Notes: generated by a model not told the origin, from the sequence alone. A DNA stretch of 64,000 nt from an uncultured Opitutia bacterium (GCA_903840415.1 CAIMFY010000082.1:1-64000), one strand, 5' to 3'; positions 1-8,649 are shown, counted from the stretch's first letter. Translations and numbers: made by a program.

Positions 1-86
1 ACTGACGCGGTGCTCATTGTGTCCGGTGCAAACCCGGAGATTAACGGCCGCACTCGCTGTTCGCGCGGCCTCATTGGCTCTTTATC

Positions 87-750
87 TCAACCCGCCTTCA
101 CAGGCTCGTTGCGATAAAAGCCTATGGTTTTTCGAACGGTGCGCACTGTCGGCAGGATCTCGGCTTCGACCTCGCGGCTCCAGAGAGAATACTCCGTCTG
201 CAACGCCGCAATTGGATGCACTTTCACGGCGCGGCGAATTGTAGCGGGCGCGGCTTCCGACAGGCCGAGGTGCCGCACTTTTCCGGTGCGAACGAGTTCC
301 GCCATTGCTCCCACAGTCTCCTCGATCGGCACCTTCGGATCGACACGGTGCTGATAATAAAGATCGATGGTGTCGACCTTGAGCCGGCGGAGGCTGGCTT
401 CGCAGCACTCCCGGACATAGGCCGGATCGCCGCGCACGCCGAGAAATTCGCCCTTGGGTCCGCGGACGTTGCCAAACTTCGTGGCGAGCACGGCAGTGTC
501 GCGCCGGCCGGCGAGGGCGCGGCCCACGAGTTCCTCGTTGCGACCCGAGCCATACATATCGGCGGTGTCCAAAAAATTACCCCCCGGCGTCGAGATAGTG
601 GTGAATGACGCGAATCGATTCGGCGTCGTTCATTTGGCTGGGCGAATAGAATTCGCTCATGCCCATGCAGCCAAGGCCGAGGGCGGAGACAGCGGGGCCG
701 TGGTCGCCGAGGCGACGTTGATGAGATGGATTGATTGTGGACGAGGCCAT
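87..750 (-). pseudogene. Aldo/keto reductase, frameshifted and truncated
   Basis: The N-terminal half of an NADP-dependent aldo/keto reductase is readable. From the ATG at 750 the frame gives a typical start ending in HHYLDAGG, then hits TAA at 577-579. Dropping one C from the six-C run at 580-585 restores [13 protein letters not shown], the conserved catalytic Asp/Tyr region, in the frame that stays open to 87. That second frame contains KFG (catalytic Lys), the YYQHRVD segment and YSLWSREVE. Homology stops after EILPTVR near position 140. The roughly 120 C-terminal residues of a normal 330-residue enzyme are replaced by about a dozen unrelated codons and a stop. So there are two lesions: a homopolymer frameshift, which could be a sequencing error, and a real 3' truncation. 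A small open frame enters the window on the same strand below position 74; I cannot identify it. Confidence 0.75.
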
Positions 751-910
751 GCGTGCAACTGAGGGCGTTGGTCACGAGACTTCAACTCGCGAACGCGGTT
801 TTCTCTTGGCGGCGGCAAAAACCTCGCCGCGAATCAAAGCCGGCCTCACCGGTGCGCGAGGTGTGGGCGAGGCGCGCGGCTTCTACCGGAGGCGAAACTA
901 AAGTTCGCTT

Positions 911-1237
911 GTGCCGCGTCATGGTGTCGATGTGGGCCTTATTCCTACCCTCGACTCCATTTTCGTTCCGATCTGTGCGGGCTGCGGTCGGTGCTGCCAT
1001 CAGGTCGTTGAGCTCGTGGCGGGGGTCGATGTGGTGCCCGAGGCGATGGTGGTCGAGCATGATGGTCTGCGCTGTCTGGAGCAACGCGGCGATGGTGCGT
1101 GCGTCGCGTTGGATCCGGTGACGAAGCTCTGCACCATCTACGAAAACCGACCGAGAGTGTGCCGCGAGTTTGACCGCGGCGGCGAACTCTGTGTGCAGGT
1201 CCTCGAGCGCATGGCGCGCCGAGCCGCCATGGTGTGA
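911..1237 (+). CDS. YkgJ-family cysteine cluster protein
   Basis: This small protein (about 108 residues from the GTG at 911) has the spaced cysteine pattern of the YkgJ/CxxCxxCC family: CAGCGRCC near residue 23, a GACVALDP segment, CTIYENRPRVC, and a last Cys in GGELC. The family is thought to bind a metal or an Fe-S cluster through these cysteines. Its function is not well established. The start is uncertain, because another in-frame GTG lies about 20 bases downstream and no clear ribosome binding site helps decide. It converges on the small DUF3892 gene that follows. Confidence 0.7.
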   Translation: MPRHGVDVGLIPTLDSIFVPICAGCGRCCHQVVELVAGVDVVPEAMVVEHDGLRCLEQRGDGACVALDPVTKLCTIYENRPRVCREFDRGGELCVQVLERMARRAAMV

Positions 1238-1249
1238 ACCAGTCTGGTT

Positions 1250-1540
1250 TCAGCGTTCGAGCAGATGCAGCAGATCGTCGGGGTGGGTTTTCTCGCGCTC
1301 GGTCCGCAGGTATTTCTGGCCGGCGTGCGCGGGCACGACGATTTTAACGGGACCGGTGTCGGCGGTGACAAAAAATTCCGTGCGACGAGATTCGATCGCG
1401 GCGATGGCCTGCTCCTGCGACATCGTCCAGCGGCTTTTGTCGGCATTGATTCCGCCGATGGTGTCGATGCGTTCGTGCGGGTCGTCGCTGTAGGCGCGTT
1501 GGAGAAAGGAAACCGGACGGCGGTGGAGAGGAAGGGCCAT
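1250..1540 (-). CDS. DUF3892-like small protein
   Basis: A 96-residue protein starting at the ATG at 1540. Residues from about 22 onward (HERIDTIGGIN, then W, then the EFFVTADTGP segment, and KYLRTEREKTHPDDLLHL near the end) match the DUF3892 pattern: a small alpha/beta domain that opens with an I-x-x-I/V-G-G-x-N strand and ends with a repeated basic/aromatic strand. No catalytic residues are evident and the function is unknown. There is no signal peptide. The longer upstream open frame beginning near 1636 reads through non-coding sequence and was not used. Confidence 0.65.
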   Translation of the reverse strand: MALPLHRRPVSFLQRAYSDDPHERIDTIGGINADKSRWTMSQEQAIAAIESRRTEFFVTADTGPVKIVVPAHAGQKYLRTEREKTHPDDLLHLLER

Positions 1541-1734
1541 GGTGGGACGTGGATAAGATTCGCGGGTCCGACATTCTAGGGGCGCGCCGCTCCCAACACG
1601 ACGCCGATCGCGGCCGCCGGCTCCCAATCCGGTCAACGCGCACGCGGGCCATCCGGTTAGAACGATTATTCATTGCCGCTGCGATCGCTTCCGCTGCCGC
1701 CGGTGCGGCGACGGGGACACTCGCGGGCCGCCGT

Positions 1735-2631
1735 TCACACTTCGCAGAGCCGCATCATGCGATCGAGCGTGCCGAGCGGATCTTTGGTCGGCGTGTATTC
1801 GTGCGAGATAAATCCGGTGTAACCGAGGTAGGCGATGGCACGGCAGATGCCGGTGTAGTTCAGCTCTTGGGTGTCGTCGAATTCGTGGCGACCCGGATTA
1901 CCGGCGGTGTGAAAGTGGCCGATATGGGCGAAATTCTGCTGAATCGTGCGGATGACGTCTCCCTCCATGATTTGCATGTGGTAGATGTCGTAGAGGAGTT
2001 TCACGCGCGGTGAGCCGACGCGTTTACACATCTCGACGCCCCACACCGTGTGATCGCACACATAGCCGGGATGGTTCACTTTGCTGTTGAGCAACTCCGT
2101 GCAGAGCGTGACGCCGGCGTCCTCGGCCTGCGCCTTGATCCCATTGAGAAACTTGACGCAGGAATCCATGCTCTGTTCGTCCGTAAACGTGCCCCGGTCG
2201 CCGGCGAGCACGATGACATTGGGAGCGCCCGCTGCCGCGGCGTCCTTGATCGCGGTGCGCATCCGGCCGTCGATCTCGGAGTGGAGCTTGGGATCGTTGA
2301 TGCCGGCTTTGATGCCGCTGCCGCCCGGCACCATCGTCGGAAGCAGGCCGTATTTTTTCAGGAGCGGAAACATTTCCGGCCCGACCAGATCGATGCCGTA
2401 GGCACCGGCTTTCGCCGCCTCGCGGCAAGTTTCCTCGTCGGTGAGTTTGACCCCGCGAAAGACGCCGCGGCAGACACCCTGTTTGAGTCGACCCTGCCGG
2501 TGCGTGGCCTGAGGGAGTTCTTCAGCGGCGCGGAGGTTGTTGCCGCCGAGGAGGGCGCAGGCGCCGAGGCCACCGAGCGTGGTGATGAATTTGCGCCGAT
2601 CAAGTGGCGGAGAACGAAGGGTATTTTTCAT
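1735..2631 (-). CDS. Tat-exported hydroxypyruvate isomerase-like TIM barrel protein
   Basis: A 298-residue protein from the ATG at 2631. It opens with a twin-arginine signal (RRKFITTLGGLGACALLGG, residues about 12-30), so it is expected outside the cytoplasm. The rest is a xylose isomerase-like TIM barrel of the sugar phosphate isomerase/epimerase (hydroxypyruvate isomerase-like) family. It has GIDLVGPEMF, a CTELLNSKVNHPGY segment carrying the metal-binding Glu, KLLYDIYHMQI with Asp/His, GHFHTAGNPGRHEFDD, and FISHEYTP with the last Glu. Metal ligands E, D, H and E are all visible. Exported members are frequent in Verrucomicrobiota and Planctomycetota; substrates are mostly unassigned. It diverges from the phosphoesterase at 2759 across a 127-base region. 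Confidence 0.85.
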   Translation of the reverse strand: MKNTLRSPPLDRRKFITTLGGLGACALLGGNNLRAAEELPQATHRQGRLKQGVCRGVFRGVKLTDEETCREAAKAGAYGIDLVGPEMFPLLKKYGLLPTMVPGGSGIKAGINDPKLHSEIDGRMRTAIKDAAAAGAPNVIVLAGDRGTFTDEQSMDSCVKFLNGIKAQAEDAGVTLCTELLNSKVNHPGYVCDHTVWGVEMCKRVGSPRVKLLYDIYHMQIMEGDVIRTIQQNFAHIGHFHTAGNPGRHEFDDTQELNYTGICRAIAYLGYTGFISHEYTPTKDPLGTLDRMMRLCEV

Positions 2632-2758
2632 GGGGAAAAGAAAAGACCGGCCGGCACGGACCGACTCTGGTGGAAACGAACTCTTCGGCGAGCTTTCTGC
2701 GCACGTAATGTGTGATTTCGCTCGTCTTGGCCGAGAGCTTGACCAGACGCTTGAAAAT

Positions 2759-3958
2759 ATGAAATCGATTTTGCGAGTTCGTTCGTGGGCGGGCCGCTGG
2801 TGGAGCGCTGCCGCTGTCTGGGTGTTGGCTGGCGCGATGGCGTGGGCGGCGCCGGTCACTTTCGTTTTCACGTCGGATCTCCACTATGGCTTAAATCGCG
2901 GATATTTTCGCGGCGCGGCCAACGTCGAGGCGCGCACCGTCAACGCCGCGCTCATCGCGAAAATCAACGGCCTGCCGGCGACTTCGCTGCCGTCGGACGG
3001 CGGCCTCCGCGCTGGCCAACCCGTCGGTCCGATCGCGTTTGTCGCGGTCACGGGTGACATTGCGAACCGGCAGGAGCTTTACCCGATTCATATTCAGAGC
3101 GCGACGACCTCGTGGGGCGAGTTTGAGGAAACTTTTCTCAACCGGGTGGCGTTGAAGGATGCGTTGGGTCAACCCGCGTCCCTGCTGCTTGTGCCCGGCA
3201 ATCACGATGTCTCCAACGCGATCGGTTCGCCGAGCAAGCTGCTGCCCGAGACCGACGCCACCTCTATGGCGGAGATCTACAACCTCACGATGCACCCGGC
3301 GGTGCCGCGAACGAAGGACACCTACCGCTATGCGACGGACAAGATTTTTTATGCGAAGGATTTTGGCGGCGCGCACTGCATTTTCATCACGATGTGGCCC
3401 GACAGCGTCGCGCGAGCTTGGATCGACAACGATCTCAAGGGCGTGCCGGCGACGACACCGGTCTTCGTGTTCTGCCACGATCAACCCGACATCGAGGCGA
3501 AGCATTTGATCAATCCGAACGGCAGCCATGACATCAACAGTCGCGATCGATTCGAGAATCTCGTCTCCGATACTTGTGCCGACGGCACGACGGTCGATGC
3601 GGAGACGAAGATTGAGCAGCGTGCGCTGGCGGCCTTTTTGAAGGCACACCGCAACATTGTCGGCTACTTCCACGGCAATTCGAACTGGAATGAATTTTAC
3701 ACGTGGAGCGGTCCCGACGGCGACATTGCGCTGAATGTTTTTCGCGCCGACTCGCCCATCAAGGGTAGGGACTCGGGCAAGGACGAAGCCAAACTGTCGT
3801 TTCAGGTCGTGACCTTCGATGCCGAGTTAAAAACACTCACGGCGCGAGAGTGCCGGTGGGATGCTCAGGGCAAGACCGATACCGATGCGACCCCAGTGGC
3901 GTGGGGCGCCTCACGCACAGTTAACTGGTCCCGCGCGAAAAGTGATCGGAGCAACTGA
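2759..3958 (+). CDS. Secreted calcineurin-like metallophosphoesterase
   Basis: 399 residues from the ATG at 2759, chosen because it gives a clean signal peptide (hydrophobic AAAVWVLAGAMAWAA, residues about 16-30). The mature part starts directly with TFVFTSDLHYG, the Asp-x-His metal motif. It continues with VTGDIANR (GD), VPGNHDVSN (GNHD), FCHDQPDIE (His) and GYFHGNSNWNEF, which stands where GHxH is usual. These are the two-metal ligands of the calcineurin-like phosphoesterase fold. The substrate cannot be read from the sequence. An upstream open extension to 2537 lies inside the opposite-strand isomerase gene and has no signal peptide, so it was rejected. A palindromic repeat follows the stop. 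Confidence 0.85.
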   Translation: MKSILRVRSWAGRWWSAAAVWVLAGAMAWAAPVTFVFTSDLHYGLNRGYFRGAANVEARTVNAALIAKINGLPATSLPSDGGLRAGQPVGPIAFVAVTGDIANRQELYPIHIQSATTSWGEFEETFLNRVALKDALGQPASLLLVPGNHDVSNAIGSPSKLLPETDATSMAEIYNLTMHPAVPRTKDTYRYATDKIFYAKDFGGAHCIFITMWPDSVARAWIDNDLKGVPATTPVFVFCHDQPDIEAKHLINPNGSHDINSRDRFENLVSDTCADGTTVDAETKIEQRALAAFLKAHRNIVGYFHGNSNWNEFYTWSGPDGDIALNVFRADSPIKGRDSGKDEAKLSFQVVTFDAELKTLTARECRWDAQGKTDTDATPVAWGASRTVNWSRAKSDRSN

Positions 3959-3967
3959 AGCTCGAAG

Positions 3968-4045
3968 CACGCTGGCGGTAGAGTAGGCGGGAGCCTTTTA
4001 ACGGCGTTGCCGTCTAAAGGCTCCTGCCTACTCTACCACGCTGGC
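3968..4045. repeat. Palindromic element flanked by a 9-bp direct repeat
   Basis: Positions 3977-4036 form a long imperfect inverted repeat (outer arms begin ggtagagtaggc and end gcctactctacc; the inner stem is acggc/gccgt). It sits between the convergent ends of the phosphoesterase and DUF4337 genes. The nine bases cacgctggc occur immediately before it (3968-3976) and immediately after it (4037-4045), as a target-site duplication would. As RNA it would form a strong hairpin in either direction and could end transcription of both neighbours. The stop codon of the DUF4337 gene begins at the edge of the right-hand copy. Confidence 0.75.
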
Positions 4046-4650
4046 TACATCCACCAGAGCACACGCGCCATCTGCACTGTGGCGATGGCGCCGGTGAGCA
4101 GAGAGGTGGACCAGAGCCAGCGCTTCTTCACGATGAGCGTCACACCGCCGAGTGAGATGGCGATTTGGAACAGCGTAGTCGCGAGACCCATCTCGCTGCC
4201 GCGTTTCGCGGCGGCTGTCGCTGAGGTGCTGGCTTCGTCGCGCTTGGCCTCAAGTTTCTTCGCCTCGACGGCGATCTCCTTTTGCTCGTTCGCATAGCGT
4301 TCGACCTTTTTGCCGAGATCGGCGAGGCGCTTGGGGTCGGCGTTGGCCGTGGCGGCGAGGACGTCGCGTTCCTCGTCAGCGATGCTCTGCTTGATACCTT
4401 TGGCCTGATAATACGCCCACTGGTCGGACGCCTGCGCCTGCTCGAAAGTGGCCACGCTGAGCTGCTTCATCGTGGTGGACGAGTAACCGGCGCCGCGCTG
4501 CGTGGCGGTCGCTGCCAGCACGGCGAGGACAATCATCGAGAGCGCGACATATTTCGTCCACGACTCGCGTTTCTCTTTGTCTTTTTGTGCGGCGCGATCG
4601 GTGGCAATGGTGGCGACAAGGCCTTTGAGTTCGTCGAGATGGTCGGGCAT
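4045..4650 (-). CDS. DUF4337 family membrane protein
   Basis: A 201-residue protein from the ATG at 4650. It has a short acidic/charged N-terminus (DHLDELKGLVATIATDRAAQKDKEK), a first membrane segment (YVALSMIVLAVLAATAT, about residues 33-50), and a conserved block after it in which the chain QLSVATFEQAQASDQWAYYQAKGIK is recognisable. A charged, probably helical soluble region follows, then two closely spaced C-terminal membrane segments. This order is that of the DUF4337 family. The role is unknown; the family is widespread and not assigned to a pathway. The start follows the conserved N-terminal length of the family. Upstream in-frame codons to 4914 look like non-coding sequence. Confidence 0.75.
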   Translation of the reverse strand: MPDHLDELKGLVATIATDRAAQKDKEKRESWTKYVALSMIVLAVLAATATQRGAGYSSTTMKQLSVATFEQAQASDQWAYYQAKGIKQSIADEERDVLAATANADPKRLADLGKKVERYANEQKEIAVEAKKLEAKRDEASTSATAAAKRGSEMGLATTLFQIAISLGGVTLIVKKRWLWSTSLLTGAIATVQMARVLWWM

Positions 4651-4940
4651 GGGAAAATCGGAAGGATGCGGTAGAAAAGAAAATCGCCGCGCTGTCACGT
4701 AATTTCGGCGGCACCGGGCGAACCGCCTTGCCGCGGGCCGGGTGGGGCGCAAGCCTGCGCGTCGATGAAACGACCGACGCACGAGGGGCGTCAGCAAGCC
4801 TGCGCCCGCAAGCGCCGCTACTGCTCGCAGGGTGACGCACTCGACGCGGCGCTGATCGCGGGCGTCGAGCGGCACCGCACCGCTTATCGCTGTGTTCTCT
4901 GCGGGCAGTGGCATCTGGCGACGAAGCCGGCGCGGCGCAC

Positions 4941-6005
4941 ATGAACCACCGCGAACTTGAGCGCTGCAACGCGCTGCTTGGCGTGGCGCCGGGCGTGGCG
5001 CGCGAGACGCTCGCGAAGACGATCGTGCAAAAAAACTTTGCGCTTATCCGCGCAGGCGCGCCGGAGGCCGAGCGGGCCCAGCTTCGCGCGGCGCACGACG
5101 CGATCGTCGCGCACCTCGATGAGATCGAACGGCTGCAACGGGTTGAAGCGACGGCGTCGGGGCGCATCGAGCAGCCGAAGAAACAGGTGGAGCAGCTCGC
5201 CACGGAGATGGAGCAAGAGTGGGAGGAACCGAAACAGAGCCCGTGGCATCCGTGGTCGTTCGACAGTTGGCAGATCAACACGCTCGCGCCGCCGTTCGTG
5301 GCGCTACTGGCGATCGGGGTGCAGCAGACGCCGATCGCATTTCTGCTCACGGGGTTTCACGTGTGGGTGCATGAGTTTGGCCACGCGACGATCGGCTGGC
5401 TGACGGGACACCGTGCGCTGCCGCTGCCGATCGGTTGGACGCCGATAGCGTCGGAGAAATCATTCTTCGTCTATTTTGGGGTCCTGTTTCTGCTCGGACT
5501 GATGTTCGTCGCGGGCCTGCGCGAGCGGAAGCGGTGGCCCATGATTCTGGCCGTCGTGCTGGCCGTTGTGCAGGCGTTCATGACGTGGCGGCTGCCGCAG
5601 CCGACGGCAGAAATGTGGATCGCGTTTGGCGGGGTGGGCGGGGAGTTTTACCTCTCGGCGGCGATGGTGGGGTTGTTCTATTTTCAGTTTCCCGAAAAAT
5701 TCCGGTGGGGCGGTTGTCGCTATTTTTTCCTGTTCATCGGGGCGGGGAGTTTCTTCCAGACCTTTGGGTTGTGGCGAAAAATCTATCACGGCGAGGAGGG
5801 CATCCCGTATGGCTCAATGATCTACGGCGAGGAAGACGCCGGCGGCGACATGAACGGGCTCCACGACGCGTTTGGCTGGAGCCAGCGCGACATCATCCAC
5901 ACCTACCATCACCTCGGGAATGGGTGCCTCGCGGTGATGCTCGGACTCTGGGTTTACTTCGCGCTGCGGCTCGACCGAGTGGCGGCGCGGAAGTTCGGAT
6001 GGTAG
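4941..6005 (+). CDS. Membrane protein with J-like N-terminus and HEFGH motif
   Basis: 354 residues from the ATG at 4941. Residues about 4-60 (ALLGVAPGVARETLAK onward, then ERAQLRAAHDAIVAHLDEI) resemble a J-domain helix pair, but the HPD tripeptide is absent. A charged linker leads to about six or seven hydrophobic segments. The second hydrophobic stretch contains VHEFGHA at residues 143-149, a metal-protease HExxH signature placed as in M50 site-2 proteases. I do not see the second M50 motif (an Asp with a conserved Pro/Gly context), although DMNGLHDAFGWS near the C-terminus is rich in candidate ligands. So it is a putative membrane metalloprotease. It diverges from DUF4337 across 290 bases that contain a 12-base direct repeat (gcaagcctgcgc) but no gene. 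Confidence 0.6.
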   Translation: MNHRELERCNALLGVAPGVARETLAKTIVQKNFALIRAGAPEAERAQLRAAHDAIVAHLDEIERLQRVEATASGRIEQPKKQVEQLATEMEQEWEEPKQSPWHPWSFDSWQINTLAPPFVALLAIGVQQTPIAFLLTGFHVWVHEFGHATIGWLTGHRALPLPIGWTPIASEKSFFVYFGVLFLLGLMFVAGLRERKRWPMILAVVLAVVQAFMTWRLPQPTAEMWIAFGGVGGEFYLSAAMVGLFYFQFPEKFRWGGCRYFFLFIGAGSFFQTFGLWRKIYHGEEGIPYGSMIYGEEDAGGDMNGLHDAFGWSQRDIIHTYHHLGNGCLAVMLGLWVYFALRLDRVAARKFGW

Positions 6006-6027
6006 GGCGACGGTCGGCCGCCGCTAC
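6002..6027. repeat. Single REP-like palindrome overlapping a stop codon
   Basis: The sequence running from gtagggcg to cgccgctac is an imperfect palindrome. It begins inside the TAG stop of the HEFGH membrane protein. Its core (gtagcggcgg when read on the minus strand) is the same as the arm of the larger element at 16484-16556, so it appears to be a solitary member of one repeat family. Confidence 0.5.
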
Positions 6028-6066
6028 AGGAAGATGAGATACAACTGAGAGCGCGTAATGTGCCGC

Positions 6067-6294
6067 TTAAAGCTTCCGGTATTTCTCGGGCGGGATCTTA
6101 AAGCGGTGGCCGGAGTCGAGGTCGGTGAAGATGTGCCACGACGGATCGTGGGTGTCGTGCACGGCCACCTCGATCTTGTGGCCGGCTTCGTAGGTGTATT
6201 CTTCCATCGCGAAGGCGTGATCCTCGTGCAGGATTGCTTCGCCAAGTTCGCCACTGTGCGGTTCGGTGATTTCGATTTTCCAGGTTGTTGTCAT
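6067..6294 (-). CDS. Small conserved-looking hypothetical protein
   Basis: A 75-residue protein from the ATG at 6294 (MTTTWKIEITEP). It is soluble, acidic and rich in His, Glu and aromatic residues, with a short all-beta look (alternating WKIEI, HKIEVAVHD and WHIFTD strands) and no signal peptide. I do not recognise the family. It lies 19 bases downstream of the EF-G paralogue on the same strand, so the two are probably co-transcribed. GC codon bias and the clear ATG support it being real. Confidence 0.55.
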   Translation of the reverse strand: MTTTWKIEITEPHSGELGEAILHEDHAFAMEEYTYEAGHKIEVAVHDTHDPSWHIFTDLDSGHRFKIPPEKYRKL

Positions 6295-6313
6295 GGTGGG
6301 AGGGAGAATTTTT

Positions 6314-8410
6314 TCACGGCGCCGATTTGCCGTTGCCGGCATCGCGGCGGGCCTTGGCCTCGGCGAGAAGCTTGCCGGCAAACTCTGCCGGCACCTCGGC
6401 GTAGTGGCTGAAACTCTCCGCGTGCCGGCCGCGGCCGCTGGTAAGCGAGCGCACGGTGGTGCTGTAGTGGTAGAGTTCCTTTTGCGGGAGCTGCGCGCGG
6501 ACGACTTGGAAATGCCCATCGACGTCAACGCCGAGGATGTGCCCGCGCCGGGCTGACAGATCGCCCATGATGGCGCCGACGTGATCTTCGGGAACGGTGA
6601 CTTGCACGTTGTAGATCGGTTCGAGGAGGCACGGGGCGGCGGCCTGGAACGCCTCCTTGAACGCGTGGTAGCCGGCGACTTGAAATGCGATGTCCTTTGA
6701 ATCGACCGGGTGCATCTTGCCGTCGTAGAAATCAGCCTTCACGTCGGTCACGCGAAAGCCGGCGAGGATGCCTTCGCGGCACACAGTCTGAACGCCTTTT
6801 TCGACGGACGGCACGAATACGCGGTCGACGTTGGTGCCGACGAGCGACTGCTTGAAGACGAGGCCGCTGTCGCGTGCCGCGGGTTCGATGCGCAGCCAGA
6901 CCTCGGCAAACTGGCCGGCACCGCCGGTCTGTTTCTTGTGGCGATAGCGCGAGTCGCCTTTCGCGCGGATCGTTTCGCGGTAGGGGATTCGCGGCTCCTC
7001 CAATTGCACGGACACGCCAAACCGCCGCAGCAGCCGCTCGACGATCACTTGGAGCTGAATCTCGCCTTGGCCGGAGACGATGGTCTGGTGGATCTCGTCA
7101 TCGACGCGGTAGTGGAAAGTCGGATCCTCCTGGTGGAGCGTGGCGAGGCCGACGGCGAGTTTGTCTTCGTCGCCTTTCGAACGAAGCCGGAGCGCGCCGT
7201 GGATATTGGCCGTGGGATATTCGACACGCGGCAGCACGACCGGCTGGCCCGGGCTGCACAGTGTATCGCCGGTGTGGGTGCCGCGGAGTTTCACGACCGC
7301 GCCGAGATCGCCGGCGTGGAGCTGCGTCACGGGCGTGCGGTCGTGGCCGTTGAGGAGAAAGAGCTGGCCGAGGCGCTCGGTCACATTGCGCGCGCTGTTG
7401 AAGAGTTCGTCGCCGGCCTTGATATTACCGGCGAAGAGCCGGAACAGCGAGAGTTCGCCGACGCCGGGCTCATTCATGGTCTTGAAGATATAAGCAATCG
7501 GCTCGGGCTGCGTGAGCGGCACCGAGCCGGGGACTCCCTCGGTATCCCGCACGGAGACATCCGCGCGGTCCATTGGCGAGGAGCCGTATTTTGCGATGAA
7601 GTCCATCAGGCGCGCGACGCCGACATTCGTCTCCGCGGACACGGCAAAGAGCGGCACGAAGACCTGATTCTGGATCGCCTTGTGGAGGCCGGCGCGGAAT
7701 TCCTCCTCGGCGAGGATGCCTTTCTCGAAAAATTTCTCCATCAGAGTGTCGTCCGACTCGGCGACATACTCGATGAGCTGGCGGTGGAGCAGCTGCACGC
7801 GTTCGGCGAGCGCGCCGGCGGGGGTTTCCTTGTAGATGCCGGTGCCGCCGGGCGTGTAGGTGGTGATTTCGTTGCGCATCACGTCGAGCACGTGGCTGAA
7901 CCCGGGGCCAGCGTTGAGCGGAATCGTGACGGGAAAAACGTTTTTGCCGAAATGCTCGCGGGCGTTTTCGACGATAGTCTCGAAGTTGATGTTGGCTTTG
8001 TCGAGCGCGTTGACCACGAGCATTTTTGGCAGGCCGTAGCGGGTGGCGTAGTTCCACACCGCGTCGGTGCCGACGCCGAGTCCGTGCGCGGCGTTGATGA
8101 CGACGAGCGCAAAGTCGCCGACGCGCAGCGCGCCGAGTCCCTCGCTGATGAAGTCGGCATAGCCGGGGCAATCGAGGAGGTTGAATTTGCGTTCCATCCA
8201 CTCGAGATGGAGCAACGAGGCATGCACGGAAATCTGGTGCTGCTTCTCGCTCGGGTGATAATCGGATACCGTCGTGCCGGCGGCGATGTTGCCCATGCGA
8301 CCGATGCGACCAGCGCAGGCGAGCATCGCTTCGCAGAGCATCGTCTTGCCGGCGGATGCGTGACCGAGCACCGCGAAATTTCTCAGATCCGGAGCAGTAT
8401 AATCTTTCAT
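6314..8410 (-). CDS. Elongation factor G-like GTPase (EF-G paralogue)
   Basis: A 698-residue translational GTPase with the full EF-G layout: GTPase domain (about 1-270), domain II, and domains III-V, ending in an EF-G domain V that contains PIYNVQVTVPEDHVGAIMGDL and RRGHILGVD. The nucleotide-binding motifs are not those of canonical FusA. The P-loop is GHASAGKT (16-23), G3 is DCPGYADF (80-87), and G4 is NALD (134-137) in place of NKxD. This pattern fits the EF-G-like second paralogue found in many bacteria, whose role in translation is less defined than that of FusA. No ribosomal protein operon surrounds it, which also argues against it being the housekeeping fusA. It is divergent from the GH43 gene. 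Confidence 0.85.
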   Translation of the reverse strand: MKDYTAPDLRNFAVLGHASAGKTMLCEAMLACAGRIGRMGNIAAGTTVSDYHPSEKQHQISVHASLLHLEWMERKFNLLDCPGYADFISEGLGALRVGDFALVVINAAHGLGVGTDAVWNYATRYGLPKMLVVNALDKANINFETIVENAREHFGKNVFPVTIPLNAGPGFSHVLDVMRNEITTYTPGGTGIYKETPAGALAERVQLLHRQLIEYVAESDDTLMEKFFEKGILAEEEFRAGLHKAIQNQVFVPLFAVSAETNVGVARLMDFIAKYGSSPMDRADVSVRDTEGVPGSVPLTQPEPIAYIFKTMNEPGVGELSLFRLFAGNIKAGDELFNSARNVTERLGQLFLLNGHDRTPVTQLHAGDLGAVVKLRGTHTGDTLCSPGQPVVLPRVEYPTANIHGALRLRSKGDEDKLAVGLATLHQEDPTFHYRVDDEIHQTIVSGQGEIQLQVIVERLLRRFGVSVQLEEPRIPYRETIRAKGDSRYRHKKQTGGAGQFAEVWLRIEPAARDSGLVFKQSLVGTNVDRVFVPSVEKGVQTVCREGILAGFRVTDVKADFYDGKMHPVDSKDIAFQVAGYHAFKEAFQAAAPCLLEPIYNVQVTVPEDHVGAIMGDLSARRGHILGVDVDGHFQVVRAQLPQKELYHYSTTVRSLTSGRGRHAESFSHYAEVPAEFAGKLLAEAKARRDAGNGKSAP

Positions 8411-8649
8411 ATACGAAGGAGCGAGGGGTTGGGCCGAAGAACGGGAGGCGGCTTGGAGTCCATCGTAGTCGAAGGGCGGCGGGTCTGCCTCCGCGTTGTT
8501 TGCGACTTGTGGTTCGGATTTTGCACAAAATCAGGCGCGAGCCAAGCCGGATGAAAATATTTCGCACGCTCAGCTTGGCTGCTTTCTTGATCGCTTCTTC
8601 GCGACCAACGCGTCCAATCGTCATTCGCGCCTCGCCCGACCGATTGCCC

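Noticed and set aside
3977-4036. An ordinary intrinsic terminator between convergent genes
   Set aside because: No U-run on either side, and the flanking 9-bp duplication favours a mobile palindrome; a secondary terminator role remains possible.
6710-8554. A 600-codon plus-strand open frame opposite the EF-G gene
   Set aside because: It is the high-GC shadow of the EF-G coding sequence, with low-complexity composition and no family match.
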